This document shows positions 17,644 to 26,893 of a stretch of 64,000 bases of DNA, piece after piece. The translations under genes were made by a program, and so were the position numbers. The DNA is taken from NCBI GenBank assembly GCA_022496805.1, contig CM040085.1, positions 49,815,811-49,879,810 of the forward strand. Reading direction: 5' to 3'. The notes under the pieces are model-generated. The model saw only the letters and a list, made by a program, of their open reading frames with translations. It searched no databases and was not told the origin of the DNA. How positions within the stretch are numbered: the first letter of the stretch is position 1; each line of letters starts with the position of its first letter. The DNA is from Pohlia nutans (lineage: Eukaryota; Streptophyta; Bryopsida; Bryales; Mniaceae).

Positions 17644-17945
17644 TTGCGTGGGCTGAAGTTGCTCATAGCCAAGCGCATTAGCTAGAGTAGATGATGCGAA
17701 TGAGCTAGACTTGCAACTAGAGAAGTGATACTAGTTAGAAGTAATGAGAATTGGGTCTCCCAAGTGATATGGGCTGATCCTAGTGTACTAGGAGTGGAGT
17801 ATGGACTGATGTCCCATATGGTTTGCCAAAGGGACTCCCTTGAGTGTGCTACTTAAGAGGGGCAGCCCATGAGTAAAGATCATCTCTTTCCTATGCATTC
17901 CAAGTGTTTGTGTGAGGCTTTGGCATTCTAATCTAACCTTCAATA
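17628..17945 (+). repeat. E2 3' LTR (older, several private changes)
   Basis: 318 bp, TGTTGAAG...CTTCAATA. Several private differences from the other LTRs are visible: CCAAGCGC, GTGATACT, TATGGACTG, CCAAAGGG and TTGAGTG. This fits an older insertion that later received E1 and E3. The flanking CTACC (17946-17950) is the predicted duplication; its partner lies left of the window. Confidence 0.94.
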
Positions 17946-18744
17946 CTACCTTTGATCTACGTGTTGGAGGGCTGAATTCGCACTTTGGAGCTATCATTTG
18001 TTGATTTGGAGCTTTTGGAGCACTTTGGAGCACTTTTGGAGTTTATACACGTCTACAAGGGCTGAATTGGAGCTTCGGAGCTTATTGGTGCTTGTTGGAG
18101 TATATTGGAGCTGATTGGAGCTTAGTGGAGCTTATTGGAGCTTATTGGAGCTTATTGGCTCAATTTGTGCTCAATTTGTGCACTTGTGTTGTTGCAAGGC
18201 ACTTTTATGCTTTGAGGCTCTTGGGGTGAGTCTACAATCTTATTTTGGTATTGCAATTCTTGCACAAGGGTTTGGAATGTGAGTTATGCCGTTGGAGTGC
18301 TCAAAATTAGAGTTTGGGTTAGTGAATGCACAACGGGGCTGATTTGATGAATTTCAATGCAATTAGGACTTGAAGGGGCTGAATTTGCATTGATTGAGAG
18401 TCCTTGGAAGGCACAAGGGTGTGCATAGGGTGCATTACGTGTTGTGAAGCACAAGGGTGCTGATTTGAGTGGATTTGAGCCAACGAGTGCGCAATTCTCC
18501 TAGTTAGGGTGTTGTGGTATGATCTTATGCAAATTCACTAAGAACCATCACGATTGAGTGTTGTGAGGTTGATGTGTAGCACAAAGGTGCTGATTTAGTG
18601 TTTGGAATTAGTTTGGAGGCATTAGAAGCACGTACGTGTGCAATTTGCCTCACAAATCCCAAAATTGTCAAAAAATCATAAAAACAATTTTTCTTAGCTT
18701 TCTAGGGGCTGAATTTTGTGAGCGTACGTCCTTCAATCAAGGAT
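17946..18744 (+). other. E6 5' leader, 3' portion
   Basis: Leader of the host copy E6, entered at CTACCTTTGATC because E2 is inserted upstream; the primer site and 5' LTR are outside the window. It has four 10-bp units, the first a CTTAGTGGAG variant shared only with E9. It also shares CAATCTTATTTTGG with E3 and E9. The region is non-coding. Confidence 0.88.
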
Positions 18745-19422
18745 ATGGCTACATTTGAGGGTGAAGGTGCTAAGGTTGTAGACAAGTTCGATGGCGTCAA
18801 CTTCCACTTGTGGAAATTCAAGATGGAAATGGTCATGGCCGAAAAAGAATTGTGGGAGATAGTTGAGGGTAGTGAGGAACCGCCTTCGTCCGACGCCGAG
18901 GCTAGGGTACGAACTGCGTACACTCGGCGAGAGAAAAAGGCCTTTGCCATTTTGGCTCTTAATCTTTCTGATTCCCAGCTTTCTCATATTCGGTCGTGCA
19001 AGACTCCCGCCGAGGCATGGGCCAAGCTTTGCAATATTCATGAGGCAAAGAGCTTGGTCAATATCTTGTTTTTGAGGCGCAAGTTTTTCACCATCAAGAT
19101 GGAAGAAAACGACGACATGTTGGCGCACATCAACAAAGTCAAGGCTCTTGCGGATCAGCTCAACGGCGCAGACGTCAACATTACGGACGGTGATATCGTT
19201 ATGACGCTCCTCGAGAGTTTGCCGCCGTCGTACGAGTATCTTATCGTTGCTATGGAGAGTAGGCCCATTAGCGAGCTCACTCTTGATTATGTGACATCAC
19301 GGTTGTTGCATGAACTCTCGCGGCGCAAAGAGAACGAGACTCGTGGCGATAGCGCGGCGCTTATGGCGAAGCAATCCAAGAGCGGTGCGAGTGGGAGCTC
19401 TACAGATAAGGTATGCTACTAT
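18745..19422 (+). pseudogene. gag-pol: E6: gag fragment, interrupted by E7
   Basis: Encodes residues 1-226 of Gag, in frame and almost unchanged, from ATG 18745. It stops inside the zinc knuckle, after C224-Y-Y, where E7 is inserted. The frame resumes after the ACTAT duplication at 25080-25084. Read through, it ends within a few codons in the E7 LTR. A capsid-only product lacking nucleocapsid and all enzymes is conceivable, but nothing here shows it is made. Confidence 0.92.
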
Positions 19423-19740
19423 TGTTGAAATAGGATGATATCGTGGGCTGAAGTTGCTCATAGCCATGCGCATTAGCTAGAGTAGATGATGCGAATGAGC
19501 TAGACTTGCAACTAGAGAAGTGGTACTAGTTAGAAGTAATGAGAATTGGGTCTCCCAAGTGATATGGGCTGATCCTAGTGTACTAGGAGTGGAGTATGGG
19601 CTGATGTCCCATATGGTTTGCCAAGGGGACTCCCTTGGGTGTGCTACTTAAGAGGGGCAGCCCATGAGTAAAGATCATCTCTTTCCTATGCATTCCAAGT
19701 GTTTGTGTGAGGCTTTGGCATTCTAATCTAACCTTCAACA
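19423..19740 (+). repeat. E7 5' LTR
   Basis: 318 bp, TGTTGAAA...CTTCAACA. It is followed at once by the primer site at 19741-19754. The canonical CA end distinguishes E7 from the TG...TA copies. Confidence 0.96.
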
Positions 19741-20703
19741 GGTTATGGGCCCACTCATGTGTTTTGCGTGAGTCAAAGATTAGATTGCTCATTGTGTGGA
19801 GGTCGTGCGTTGGAGCGCTGATTTTGGAGTATTGGAGCGCTGATTTGGAACTTTGGAGGGCTGAATTCGAGCTTTGGTGGGCTGATTTCGACATTAGGAG
19901 GTATTACAATCTTCCTACCTTTGATCTACGTGTTGGAGGGCTGAATTCGCACTTTGGAGCTATCATTTGTTGATTTGGAGCTTTTGGAGCACTTTGGAGC
20001 ACTTTTGGAGTTTATACATGTCTACAAGGGCTGAATTGGAGCTTTGGAGCTTATTCGTGCTTGTTGGAGTATATTGGAGCTGATTGGAGCTTATTGGAGC
20101 TTATTGGAGCTTATTGGCTCAATTTGTGCTCAATTTGTGCACTTGTGTTGTTGCAAGGCACTTTTATGCTTTGAGGCTCTTGGGGTGAGTCTACAATCTG
20201 ATTTTGGTATTGCAATTCTTGCACAAGGGTTTGGAATGTGAGTTATGCCCTTGGAGTGCTCAAAATTAGAGTTTGGGTTAGTGAATGCACAACGGGGCTG
20301 ATTTGATGAATTTCAATGCAATTAGGACTTGAAGGGGCTGAGTTTGCATTGATTTAGAGTCCTTGGAAGGCACAAGGGTGTCCATAGGGTGCATTACGTG
20401 TTGTGAAGCACAAGGGTGCTGATTTGAGTGGATTTGAGCCAACGAGTGCGCAATTCTCCTAGTTAGGGTGTTGTGGTATGATCTTGTGCAAATTCACTAA
20501 GAACCATCACGATTGAGTGTTGTGAGGTTGATGTGTAGCACAAAGGTGCTGATTTAGTGTTTGGAATTAGTTTGGAGGCATTAGAAGCACGTACGTGTGC
20601 AATTTGCCTCACAAATCACAAAATTGTCAAAAAATCATAAAAACAATTTTTCTTAGCTTTCTAGGGGCTGAATTTTGTGAGCGTACGTCCTTCAATCAAG
20701 GAT
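19741..20703 (+). other. E7 5' leader, untranslated
   Basis: 963 nt, with the primer site first, three CTTATTGGAG units around 20085-20115, and the usual TGGAGC and GGGCTGA motifs. One GGGCTGAATT is changed to GGGCTGAGTT (about 20336). No long ATG-started frame. Confidence 0.85.
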
Positions 20704-23700
20704 ATGGCTACATTTGAGGGTGAAGGTGCTAAGGTTGTAGACAAGTTCGATGGCGTCAACTTCCACTTGTGGAAATTCAAGATGGAAATGGTCATGGCCG
20801 AAAAAGAATTGTGGGAGATAGTTGAGGGTAGTGAGGAACCGCCTTCGTCCGACGCCGAGGCTAGGGTACGAACTGCGTACACTCGGCGAGAGAAAAAGGC
20901 CTTTGCGATTTTGGCTCTTAATCTTTCTGATTCCCAGCTTTCTCATATTCGGTCGTGCAAGACTCCCGCCGAGGCATGGGCCAAGCTTTGCAATATTCAT
21001 GAGGCAAAGAGCTTGGTCAATATCTTGTTTTTGAGGCGCAAGTTTTTCACCATCAAGATGGAAGAAAACGACGACATGTTGGCGCACATCAACAAAGTCA
21101 AGGCTCTTGCGGATCAGCTCAATGGCGCAGACGTCAACATTACCGACGGTGATATCGTTATGACGCTCCTCGAGAGTTTGCCGCCGTCGTACGAGTATCT
21201 TATCGTTGCTATGGAGAGTAGGCCCATTAGCGAGCTCACTCTTGATTATGTGACATCACGGTTGTTGCATGAACTCTCGCGGCGCAAAGAGAACGAGACT
21301 CGTGGCGATAGCGCGGCGCTTATGGCGAAGCAATCCAAGAGCGGTGCCAGTGGGAGCTCTACAGACAAGGTATGCTACTATTGCGGTAAGAAGGGCCACT
21401 TGGCAAAATTTTGCTACAAACGCAAGAGAGAGGAAAGTGCCAACAATACAAAGGTCAACGATGCAGGTGATGAGTACGCATTTATGACTAGCGTCTCTTC
21501 TTGGTGTGATGACGGGGACGAGTATGCAATGATGGCAAGTGACGTGTCATGCAATGGTAGTGTGATCGATTGGATTGTTGATTCGGGAGCCTCGAGTCAC
21601 ATGGCGCCCATTAGGACTTGTTTCCAATCATATCACGTCATATCTCCAAAGAATGTCATTTTGGGTGATGATACGGTTCTTCAAGCCGTGGGTAAAGGAT
21701 CCATCGTCGTAGACACCGAGGTGAAGGGTCGTGTGAAGACAATTACCATCCATGATGTCCTCCACGTTCCTAAGTTGAAGGCAAATCTTTTATCGGTGCG
21801 ACATTTGGTGATGAAGCATTTGCGAGTGGAATTTAGCGACCAAGGGTGTTTTGTGTTGTCCCCAAGTCGTGAGGAGGTGGCCATTATACACGAAGTCAAC
21901 GGCTTGTACCAAATCAAGTTTTCCAAGATGCACGCGGCGGAATCGGCAACGTTGGTGCAATCGAGTTCAAACGAAGACAAGTTGGCGTTGTGGCATCGTC
22001 GTCTCGGGCATTTGAATGTCAAGAGTGTGAAAGCACTGCGTGGAATGGTAAGTGGCATGGATCTTGCACAATCACACGTCGCACCTAGTTCATTCACATG
22101 TGAGGGTTGTATTGAAGGCAAGCAACAACGCTCACCGTTTCCAGTTGATGGGGCAACTCGTGCAACCAAGGTTCTTGAGATTGTGCATTCCGACGTGTGT
22201 GGTCCAATGAAGACCACGTCTATGGGGGGTTGCAAGTATTTTGTGACGTTCATTGATGATTTTTCGAGGAAGATATGGTTGTATCCGATCAAAGCAAAGA
22301 GCGAGTGTTTTGAGAAGTTCAAAGAGTTCAAGGCGTTGGTTGAGAAGCAATCCGAGCACAAGATCAAGGTGTTTCGATCGGATAATGGCGGCGAGTTCAT
22401 GTCCAACCAATTTGGAGAGTTATTGAAGAAAGAAGGCATTGCTAGACAAACCACAACGCCATATACACCACAACAAAACGGAGTTGCAGAGCGTGCAAAT
22501 CGAACAATTGTGGAAATGGCAAGGAGTATGTTGCATGCACAAAATTTGGGTTTGGACCTTTGGGCGGAAGCGGTGGTGACTGCGGTGTACACACGCAACC
22601 GATGCCCGACGAGTGCGGTTCAAAACATGACACCAGAGCAAGCGTGGAGTGGGAGGCCACCCCGCGTGGAGCACATGCGCACATTTGGATGCATCGCATT
22701 TGCAAAGGTACCCGATTCTCAAAGAACCAAACTTGAGGCCAAGGCAACAAAATGTGTGTTTCTTGGATATTGTGAAGGTACCAAGGCGTACAGGCTCATG
22801 TCGCTCGAGACCAAGAAGATCATTCGAGCTCGTGATGTGACATTTTGCGAGAATTCCAAGGTTGAAGACAATTTGGACGATGGTCCAAGTGGGAGAAGTG
22901 GCGATAAACCGGCCATTGTGGACCAATCTTCCAAATCCCCCGTTATCGATATTGTTGATGAAGACGAAGATGACGAAGATGGTGGTGATGAGGAACATAT
23001 TGAGGAGCGACCTTTGAAGACGAAGAATGGCGAGAAAAAGGCACAAGCAACGGCGGTTGAAGACAATGCATCCTCGAGCGATCGTCGTTATCCAGAGAGA
23101 AATCGTAGACCACTTGGCGAGTGGTGGAAGAATCATATTCTCCCTCAAGGTGAGGAGGAGCATGCAAACGTTGCACTTTTAGATGCTCCATTGACGATTC
23201 GTGAAGCGTTGAGTTGTGATGATGCAAACAAGTGGGAGCAAGCCATGCAAGAGGAGTACAAATCGTTGATGGACAATGGCACTTGGGAATTGACTCCCCT
23301 CCCCAAGAATCGCAACGCTATCGGTTGTAAGTGGGTATTTCGTGCAAAGAGAGATGCAACGGGTGATGTGGTTCGTTATAAGGCAAGATTGGTGGCAAAG
23401 GGCTTTTCACAAATCGAAGGTGTTGATTTTCATGAGACCTTTGCACCGGTGGCGAAATTCACCACTATTCGATGCATTTTGGCCATCGGGGCTGCCATGG
23501 ATTTGGAAATGCATCAAATGGATGTGAAGACGGCGTTCTTGAACGGCGAGTTGGACGAGGACATCTACATGGTACAACCCGAAGGATTTGTGCAACGAGG
23601 TAATGAGAACCTTGTTTGCAAGTTGAACAAGTCATTGTATGGGTTGAAGCAATCTCCACGCGCATGGTATCAAAAGATTGACACGTTTCTTGTTCATATC

Positions 23701-24777
23701 GGGTTCACAAGGAGCATCGCTGATCACAGCTTGTATTTCATGCAAAAGGGGCAACATGTGGTCATCGTGATCATATATGTGGATGATTTGATCATCCTTG
23801 CAAGTGGTATGAGCTCTTTGAAGGCATTGAAGGCAATGCTTGAGAACGAGTACGAGATGAGTGATCTCGGTGAGTTGCACTTTTGTTTAGGAGTTGAGTT
23901 TGTGCGAGATAGAGCAACACGCACCATAACAATGAATCAAAGCAAGTATGTTATGGATGTTCTCAAACGCTTTGGCATGGAGGATTGCAAACCGGTTGGC
24001 ACTCCATTGGATGTGAATTCCAAATTCGTGAAACTCACCGATGAGGAGTATGCATTAGAGGCTCAATCTATGGTGGATGTGCCATACAAGCAAGCTGTAG
24101 GGTCATTGATGTATGCTATGATTGCAACAAGGCCGGACCTTGCGTATCCAATCAGCGTTGTGAGTCAACACATGGCAAGACCGGGTTCAAGCCATTGGGT
24201 TGCGGTCAAGAGGATCATGCGGTACTTGAAAGGCACAAGTGATGTGAGGTTGTGTCTTGGAGGTGACAACATTGTGTTGAGTGGGTATTGTGATGCGGAT
24301 TATGCGGGTGATACCAATGATCGTAGATCCACCACGGGGTACATGTTCAAAGTTGGATCGGGGGCCGTTTCATGGAATAGCAAGCGCCAACAAACCACGG
24401 CCACGTCAACGGTTGAGGCGGAGTACATGGCGACGAGCCACGGTACGAAGGAGGCCATTTGGTTGAGGCAACTAATGGCGGATGTGAGATGCACTCAAGA
24501 GGAGGCTACAACAATCATGTGTGACAACCAAGGGAGTATGTCATTGGCGAAGAATCCAACGCATCACTCACGTACAAAGCACATTGATGTGCAATATCAC
24601 TTCATTCGAGAGAAGTTAGAGATGAAGGTGATAGAGTTGAAGTATTGTCCAACGGAGCACATGGTGGCGGACGTGCTGACAAAGGCTCTTGCGAGAGATC
24701 GCCATCAAAGACTAGTGGTGGCATTTGGGCTCGAAGGCTTTGGCTATTTGCAAAGTGGGAGTGTTGAAGTAGGATGA
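20704..24777 (+). CDS. gag-pol: E7 Ty1/copia Gag-Pol polyprotein (intact frame)
   Basis: 1,357 residues, uninterrupted. Knuckle, protease D-S-G, integrase H-H-C-C and D-D-35-E, RT Y-V-D-D (codons 23776-23787) and RNase H acidic residues are all present. Private changes are C267W and S268C (spacer between knuckle and protease) and L1108F (connection after RT). C1035G, seven residues after Y-V-D-D, is shared with the E9 fragment at 32258-33390, which suggests common descent or recombination. C-terminal subtype: F-G-L-E-G-F-G-Y-L-Q. Start at ATG 20704. Confidence 0.97.
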   Translation: MATFEGEGAKVVDKFDGVNFHLWKFKMEMVMAEKELWEIVEGSEEPPSSDAEARVRTAYTRREKKAFAILALNLSDSQLSHIRSCKTPAEAWAKLCNIHEAKSLVNILFLRRKFFTIKMEENDDMLAHINKVKALADQLNGADVNITDGDIVMTLLESLPPSYEYLIVAMESRPISELTLDYVTSRLLHELSRRKENETRGDSAALMAKQSKSGASGSSTDKVCYYCGKKGHLAKFCYKRKREESANNTKVNDAGDEYAFMTSVSSWCDDGDEYAMMASDVSCNGSVIDWIVDSGASSHMAPIRTCFQSYHVISPKNVILGDDTVLQAVGKGSIVVDTEVKGRVKTITIHDVLHVPKLKANLLSVRHLVMKHLRVEFSDQGCFVLSPSREEVAIIHEVNGLYQIKFSKMHAAESATLVQSSSNEDKLALWHRRLGHLNVKSVKALRGMVSGMDLAQSHVAPSSFTCEGCIEGKQQRSPFPVDGATRATKVLEIVHSDVCGPMKTTSMGGCKYFVTFIDDFSRKIWLYPIKAKSECFEKFKEFKALVEKQSEHKIKVFRSDNGGEFMSNQFGELLKKEGIARQTTTPYTPQQNGVAERANRTIVEMARSMLHAQNLGLDLWAEAVVTAVYTRNRCPTSAVQNMTPEQAWSGRPPRVEHMRTFGCIAFAKVPDSQRTKLEAKATKCVFLGYCEGTKAYRLMSLETKKIIRARDVTFCENSKVEDNLDDGPSGRSGDKPAIVDQSSKSPVIDIVDEDEDDEDGGDEEHIEERPLKTKNGEKKAQATAVEDNASSSDRRYPERNRRPLGEWWKNHILPQGEEEHANVALLDAPLTIREALSCDDANKWEQAMQEEYKSLMDNGTWELTPLPKNRNAIGCKWVFRAKRDATGDVVRYKARLVAKGFSQIEGVDFHETFAPVAKFTTIRCILAIGAAMDLEMHQMDVKTAFLNGELDEDIYMVQPEGFVQRGNENLVCKLNKSLYGLKQSPRAWYQKIDTFLVHIGFTRSIADHSLYFMQKGQHVVIVIIYVDDLIILASGMSSLKALKAMLENEYEMSDLGELHFCLGVEFVRDRATRTITMNQSKYVMDVLKRFGMEDCKPVGTPLDVNSKFVKLTDEEYALEAQSMVDVPYKQAVGSLMYAMIATRPDLAYPISVVSQHMARPGSSHWVAVKRIMRYLKGTSDVRLCLGGDNIVLSGYCDADYAGDTNDRRSTTGYMFKVGSGAVSWNSKRQQTTATSTVEAEYMATSHGTKEAIWLRQLMADVRCTQEEATTIMCDNQGSMSLAKNPTHHSRTKHIDVQYHFIREKLEMKVIELKYCPTEHMVADVLTKALARDRHQRLVVAFGLEGFGYLQSGSVEVG

Positions 24778-25079
24778 TATCGTGGGCTGAAGTTGCTCAT
24801 AGCCATGCGCATTAGCTAGAGTAGATGATGCGAATGAGCTAGACTTGCAACTAGAGAAGTGGTACTAGTTAGAAGTAATGAGAATTGGGTCTCCCAAGTG
24901 ATATGGGCTGATCCTAGTGTACTAGGAGTGGAGTATGGGCTGATGTCCCATATGGTTTGCCAAGGGGACTCCCTTGGGTGTGCTACTTAAGAGGGGCAGC
25001 CCATGAGTAAAGATCATCTCTTTCCTATGCATTCCAAGTGTTTGTGTGAGGCTTTGGCATTCTAATCTAACCTTCAACA
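24762..25079 (+). repeat. E7 3' LTR
   Basis: 318 bp, TGTTGAAG...CTTCAACA. The first and last eight bases are perfect inverted repeats, the only exact terminal pair among the LTRs here. ACTAT follows. Confidence 0.96.
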
Positions 25080-25114
25080 ACTATTGCGGTAAGAAGGGCC
25101 ACTTGGCAAAATTT
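25080..25114 (+). pseudogene. gag-pol: E6: short gag remnant between E7 and E8
   Basis: ACTAT is the duplication, then 30 bases continue E6 gag through residue 236 (G-K-K-G-H-L-A-K-F). It stops one residue before the last zinc-knuckle cysteine, C237. The sequence then changes abruptly to the diverged E8 LTR. The last five bases, AATTT, are the predicted duplication of E8; the other copy would lie right of the window. Confidence 0.85.
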
Positions 25115-25372
25115 TATTGAGGTAATTGATGCAACGTAGTATTGCTAGAAGCCAAAGACGTACGGGTGCTAAATAATGGTGTTTGGGAGGAGGGGTTAGG
25201 CATGGGCTGATCTCTAGAGTGTCCTTGAGATGAGTTATCCCATATGGTTTGTCCATGGTGACCTCCTAGTGTACACTACTTAAGGTGGAAGGCCTTTGAG
25301 TAAAGATTATCTCTTTCTACGCATTCCTTGTGTTTGTGTGTGTGCCTTGTGCAATCTTCTCTACCTTCAATA
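25115..25372 (+). repeat. E8: 5' LTR of a diverged relative of the family
   Basis: 258 bp, starting TATTGAGG and ending CCTTCAATA, with TATTGA/TCAATA terminal inverted repeats. Its last 100 bases clearly align with the main LTR: CTACTTAAG, GAGTAAAGAT-ATCTCTTTC, GTGTTTGTGTG and TACCTTCAATA. CCCATATGGTTTG, CCTAGTGTAC and one GGGCTGA also align. The upstream half is mostly unalignable and about 60 bp shorter. I therefore treat it as a separate, related family. Confidence 0.8.
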
Positions 25373-25412
25373 AGTTATGGGCCCACTCATGTGTGTTTCA
25401 TGAGTATTAGAT
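25373..25412 (+). other. E8: primer-binding site and start of leader
   Basis: AGTTATGGGCCCACTC follows the LTR directly. It matches the main family's site except for the first base, so 13 bases (25374-25386) pair with initiator tRNA-Met and the primer would end one nucleotide earlier. The leader then reads CATGTGTGTTTCATGAG, similar to the main family, and is cut at 25412 by E9. TAGAT (25408-25412) is the predicted duplication. Confidence 0.75.
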
Positions 25413-25730
25413 TATTGAAGGTTAGATTAGAATGCCAAAGCCTCACACAAACACTTGGAATGCATAGGAAAGAGATGATCTTTACTCATGGGCTGCCCCT
25501 CTTATGTAGCACACCCAAGGGAGTCCCCTTGGCAAACCATATGGGACATCAGCCCATACTCCACTCCTAGTACACTAGGATCAGCCCATATCACTTGGGA
25601 GAGCCAATTCTCATTACTTCTAACTAGTATCACTTCTCTAGTTGCAAGTCTAGCTCATTCGCATCATCTACTCTAGCTAATGCGCATGGCTATGAGCAAC
25701 TTCAGCCCACGCAATCATCCTACTTCAACA
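25413..25730 (-). repeat. E9 3' LTR
   Basis: 318 bp, reverse complement of the family LTR. It carries GGGAGAGCCAATT and AGTATCAC, shared with 59109-59426. It has a private CTTATGTAGC where others read CTTAAGTAGC, which breaks the candidate TATA-like box. Confidence 0.95.
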
Positions 25731-26575
25731 CTCCCACTTTGCGAATAGCCAAAGCCTTCGAGCCCAAATGCCACCACTAGTCTTTGATGTCGATCTCTCG
25801 CAAGAGCCTTTGTCAGCACGTCCGCCACCATGTGCTCCGTTGGACAATACTTCAACTCTATCACCTTCATCTCTAACTTCTCTCGAATGAAGTGATATTG
25901 CACATCAATGTGCTTTGTACGTGAGTGATGCGTTGGATTCTTCGCCAATGACATACTCCCTTGGTTGTCACACATGATTGTTGTAGCCTCCTCTTGAGTG
26001 CATCTCACATCCGCCATTAGTTGCCTCAACCAAATGGCCTCCTTCGTACCGTGGCTCGTCGCCATGTACTCCGCCTCAACCGTTGACGTGGCCGTGGTTT
26101 GTTGGCGCTTGCTATTCCATGAAACGGCCCCCGATCCAACTTTGAACATGTACCCCGTGGTGGATCTACGATCATTGGTATCACCCGCATAATCCGCATC
26201 ACAATACCCACTCAACACAATGTTGTCACCTCCAAGACACAACCTCACATCACTTGTGCCTTTCAAGTACCGCATGATCCTCTTGACCGCAACCCAATGA
26301 CTTGAACCCGGTCTTGCCATGTGTTGACTCACAACGCTGATTGGATACGCAAGGTCCGGCCTTGTTGCAATCATAGCATACATCAATGACCCTACAGCTT
26401 GCTTGTATGGCACATCCACCATAGATTGAGCCTCTAATGCATACTCCTCATCGGTGAGTTTCACGAGTTTGGAATTCACATCCAATGGAGTGCCAACCGG
26501 TTTGCAATCCTCCATGCCAAAGCGTTTGAGAACATCCATAACATACTTGCTTTGATTCATTGTTATGGTGCGTGT
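25715..26575 (-). pseudogene. gag-pol: E9: gag-pol piece 1, C-terminal (RNase H)
   Basis: Encodes about residues 1072-1357, which include the whole RNase H domain with D1197, E1240 and D1274 intact. The stop codon is at 25715-25717 inside the LTR. Upstream it is interrupted at 26576 by E10 (duplication CGTGT). An internal ATG opens a 281-codon frame, but no promoter precedes it. Confidence 0.93.
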
Positions 26576-26893
26576 TATTGAAGGTTAGATTAGAATGCCA
26601 AAGCCTCACACAAACACTTGGAATGCATAGGAAAGAGATGATCTTTACTCATGGGCTGCCCTTCTTAAGGAGCACACCCAAGGGAGTCCCCTTGGCAAAC
26701 CATATGGGACATCAGCCCATACTCCACTCCTAGTACACTAGGATCAGCCCATATCACTTGGGAGACCCAATTCTCATTACTTCTAACTAGTACCACTTCT
26801 CTAGTTCCAACTCTAGCTCATTCGCATCATCTACTCTAGCTAATGCGCATGGCTATGAGCAACTTCAGCCCACGCAATCATCCTACTTCAACA
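26576..26893 (-). repeat. E10 3' LTR
   Basis: 318 bp in reverse orientation. Its private CTTCTTAAGGAG variant alters the bases beside the CTACTTAAG box to CTCCTTAAG. The polypurine tract lies at 26894-26903. Confidence 0.96.

Larger units (their letters stand above)
19423..25079 (+). mobile_element. E7: full-length Ty1/copia element with TG...CA ends, in E6 gag
   Basis: 5,657 bp, flanked by exact ACTAT copies (19418-19422 and 25080-25084). Its LTRs are 19423-19740 and 24762-25079. Both LTRs end CTTCAACA and both have GATGATATCG near the start, unlike other copies. They differ by about one base, at position 8 (TGTTGAAA versus TGTTGAAG). Confidence 0.97.

Noticed and set aside
19418..19430. 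Natural stop making a gag-only subgenomic element
   Set aside because: The truncation is simply the E7 insertion; gag resumes at 25080 after ACTAT.
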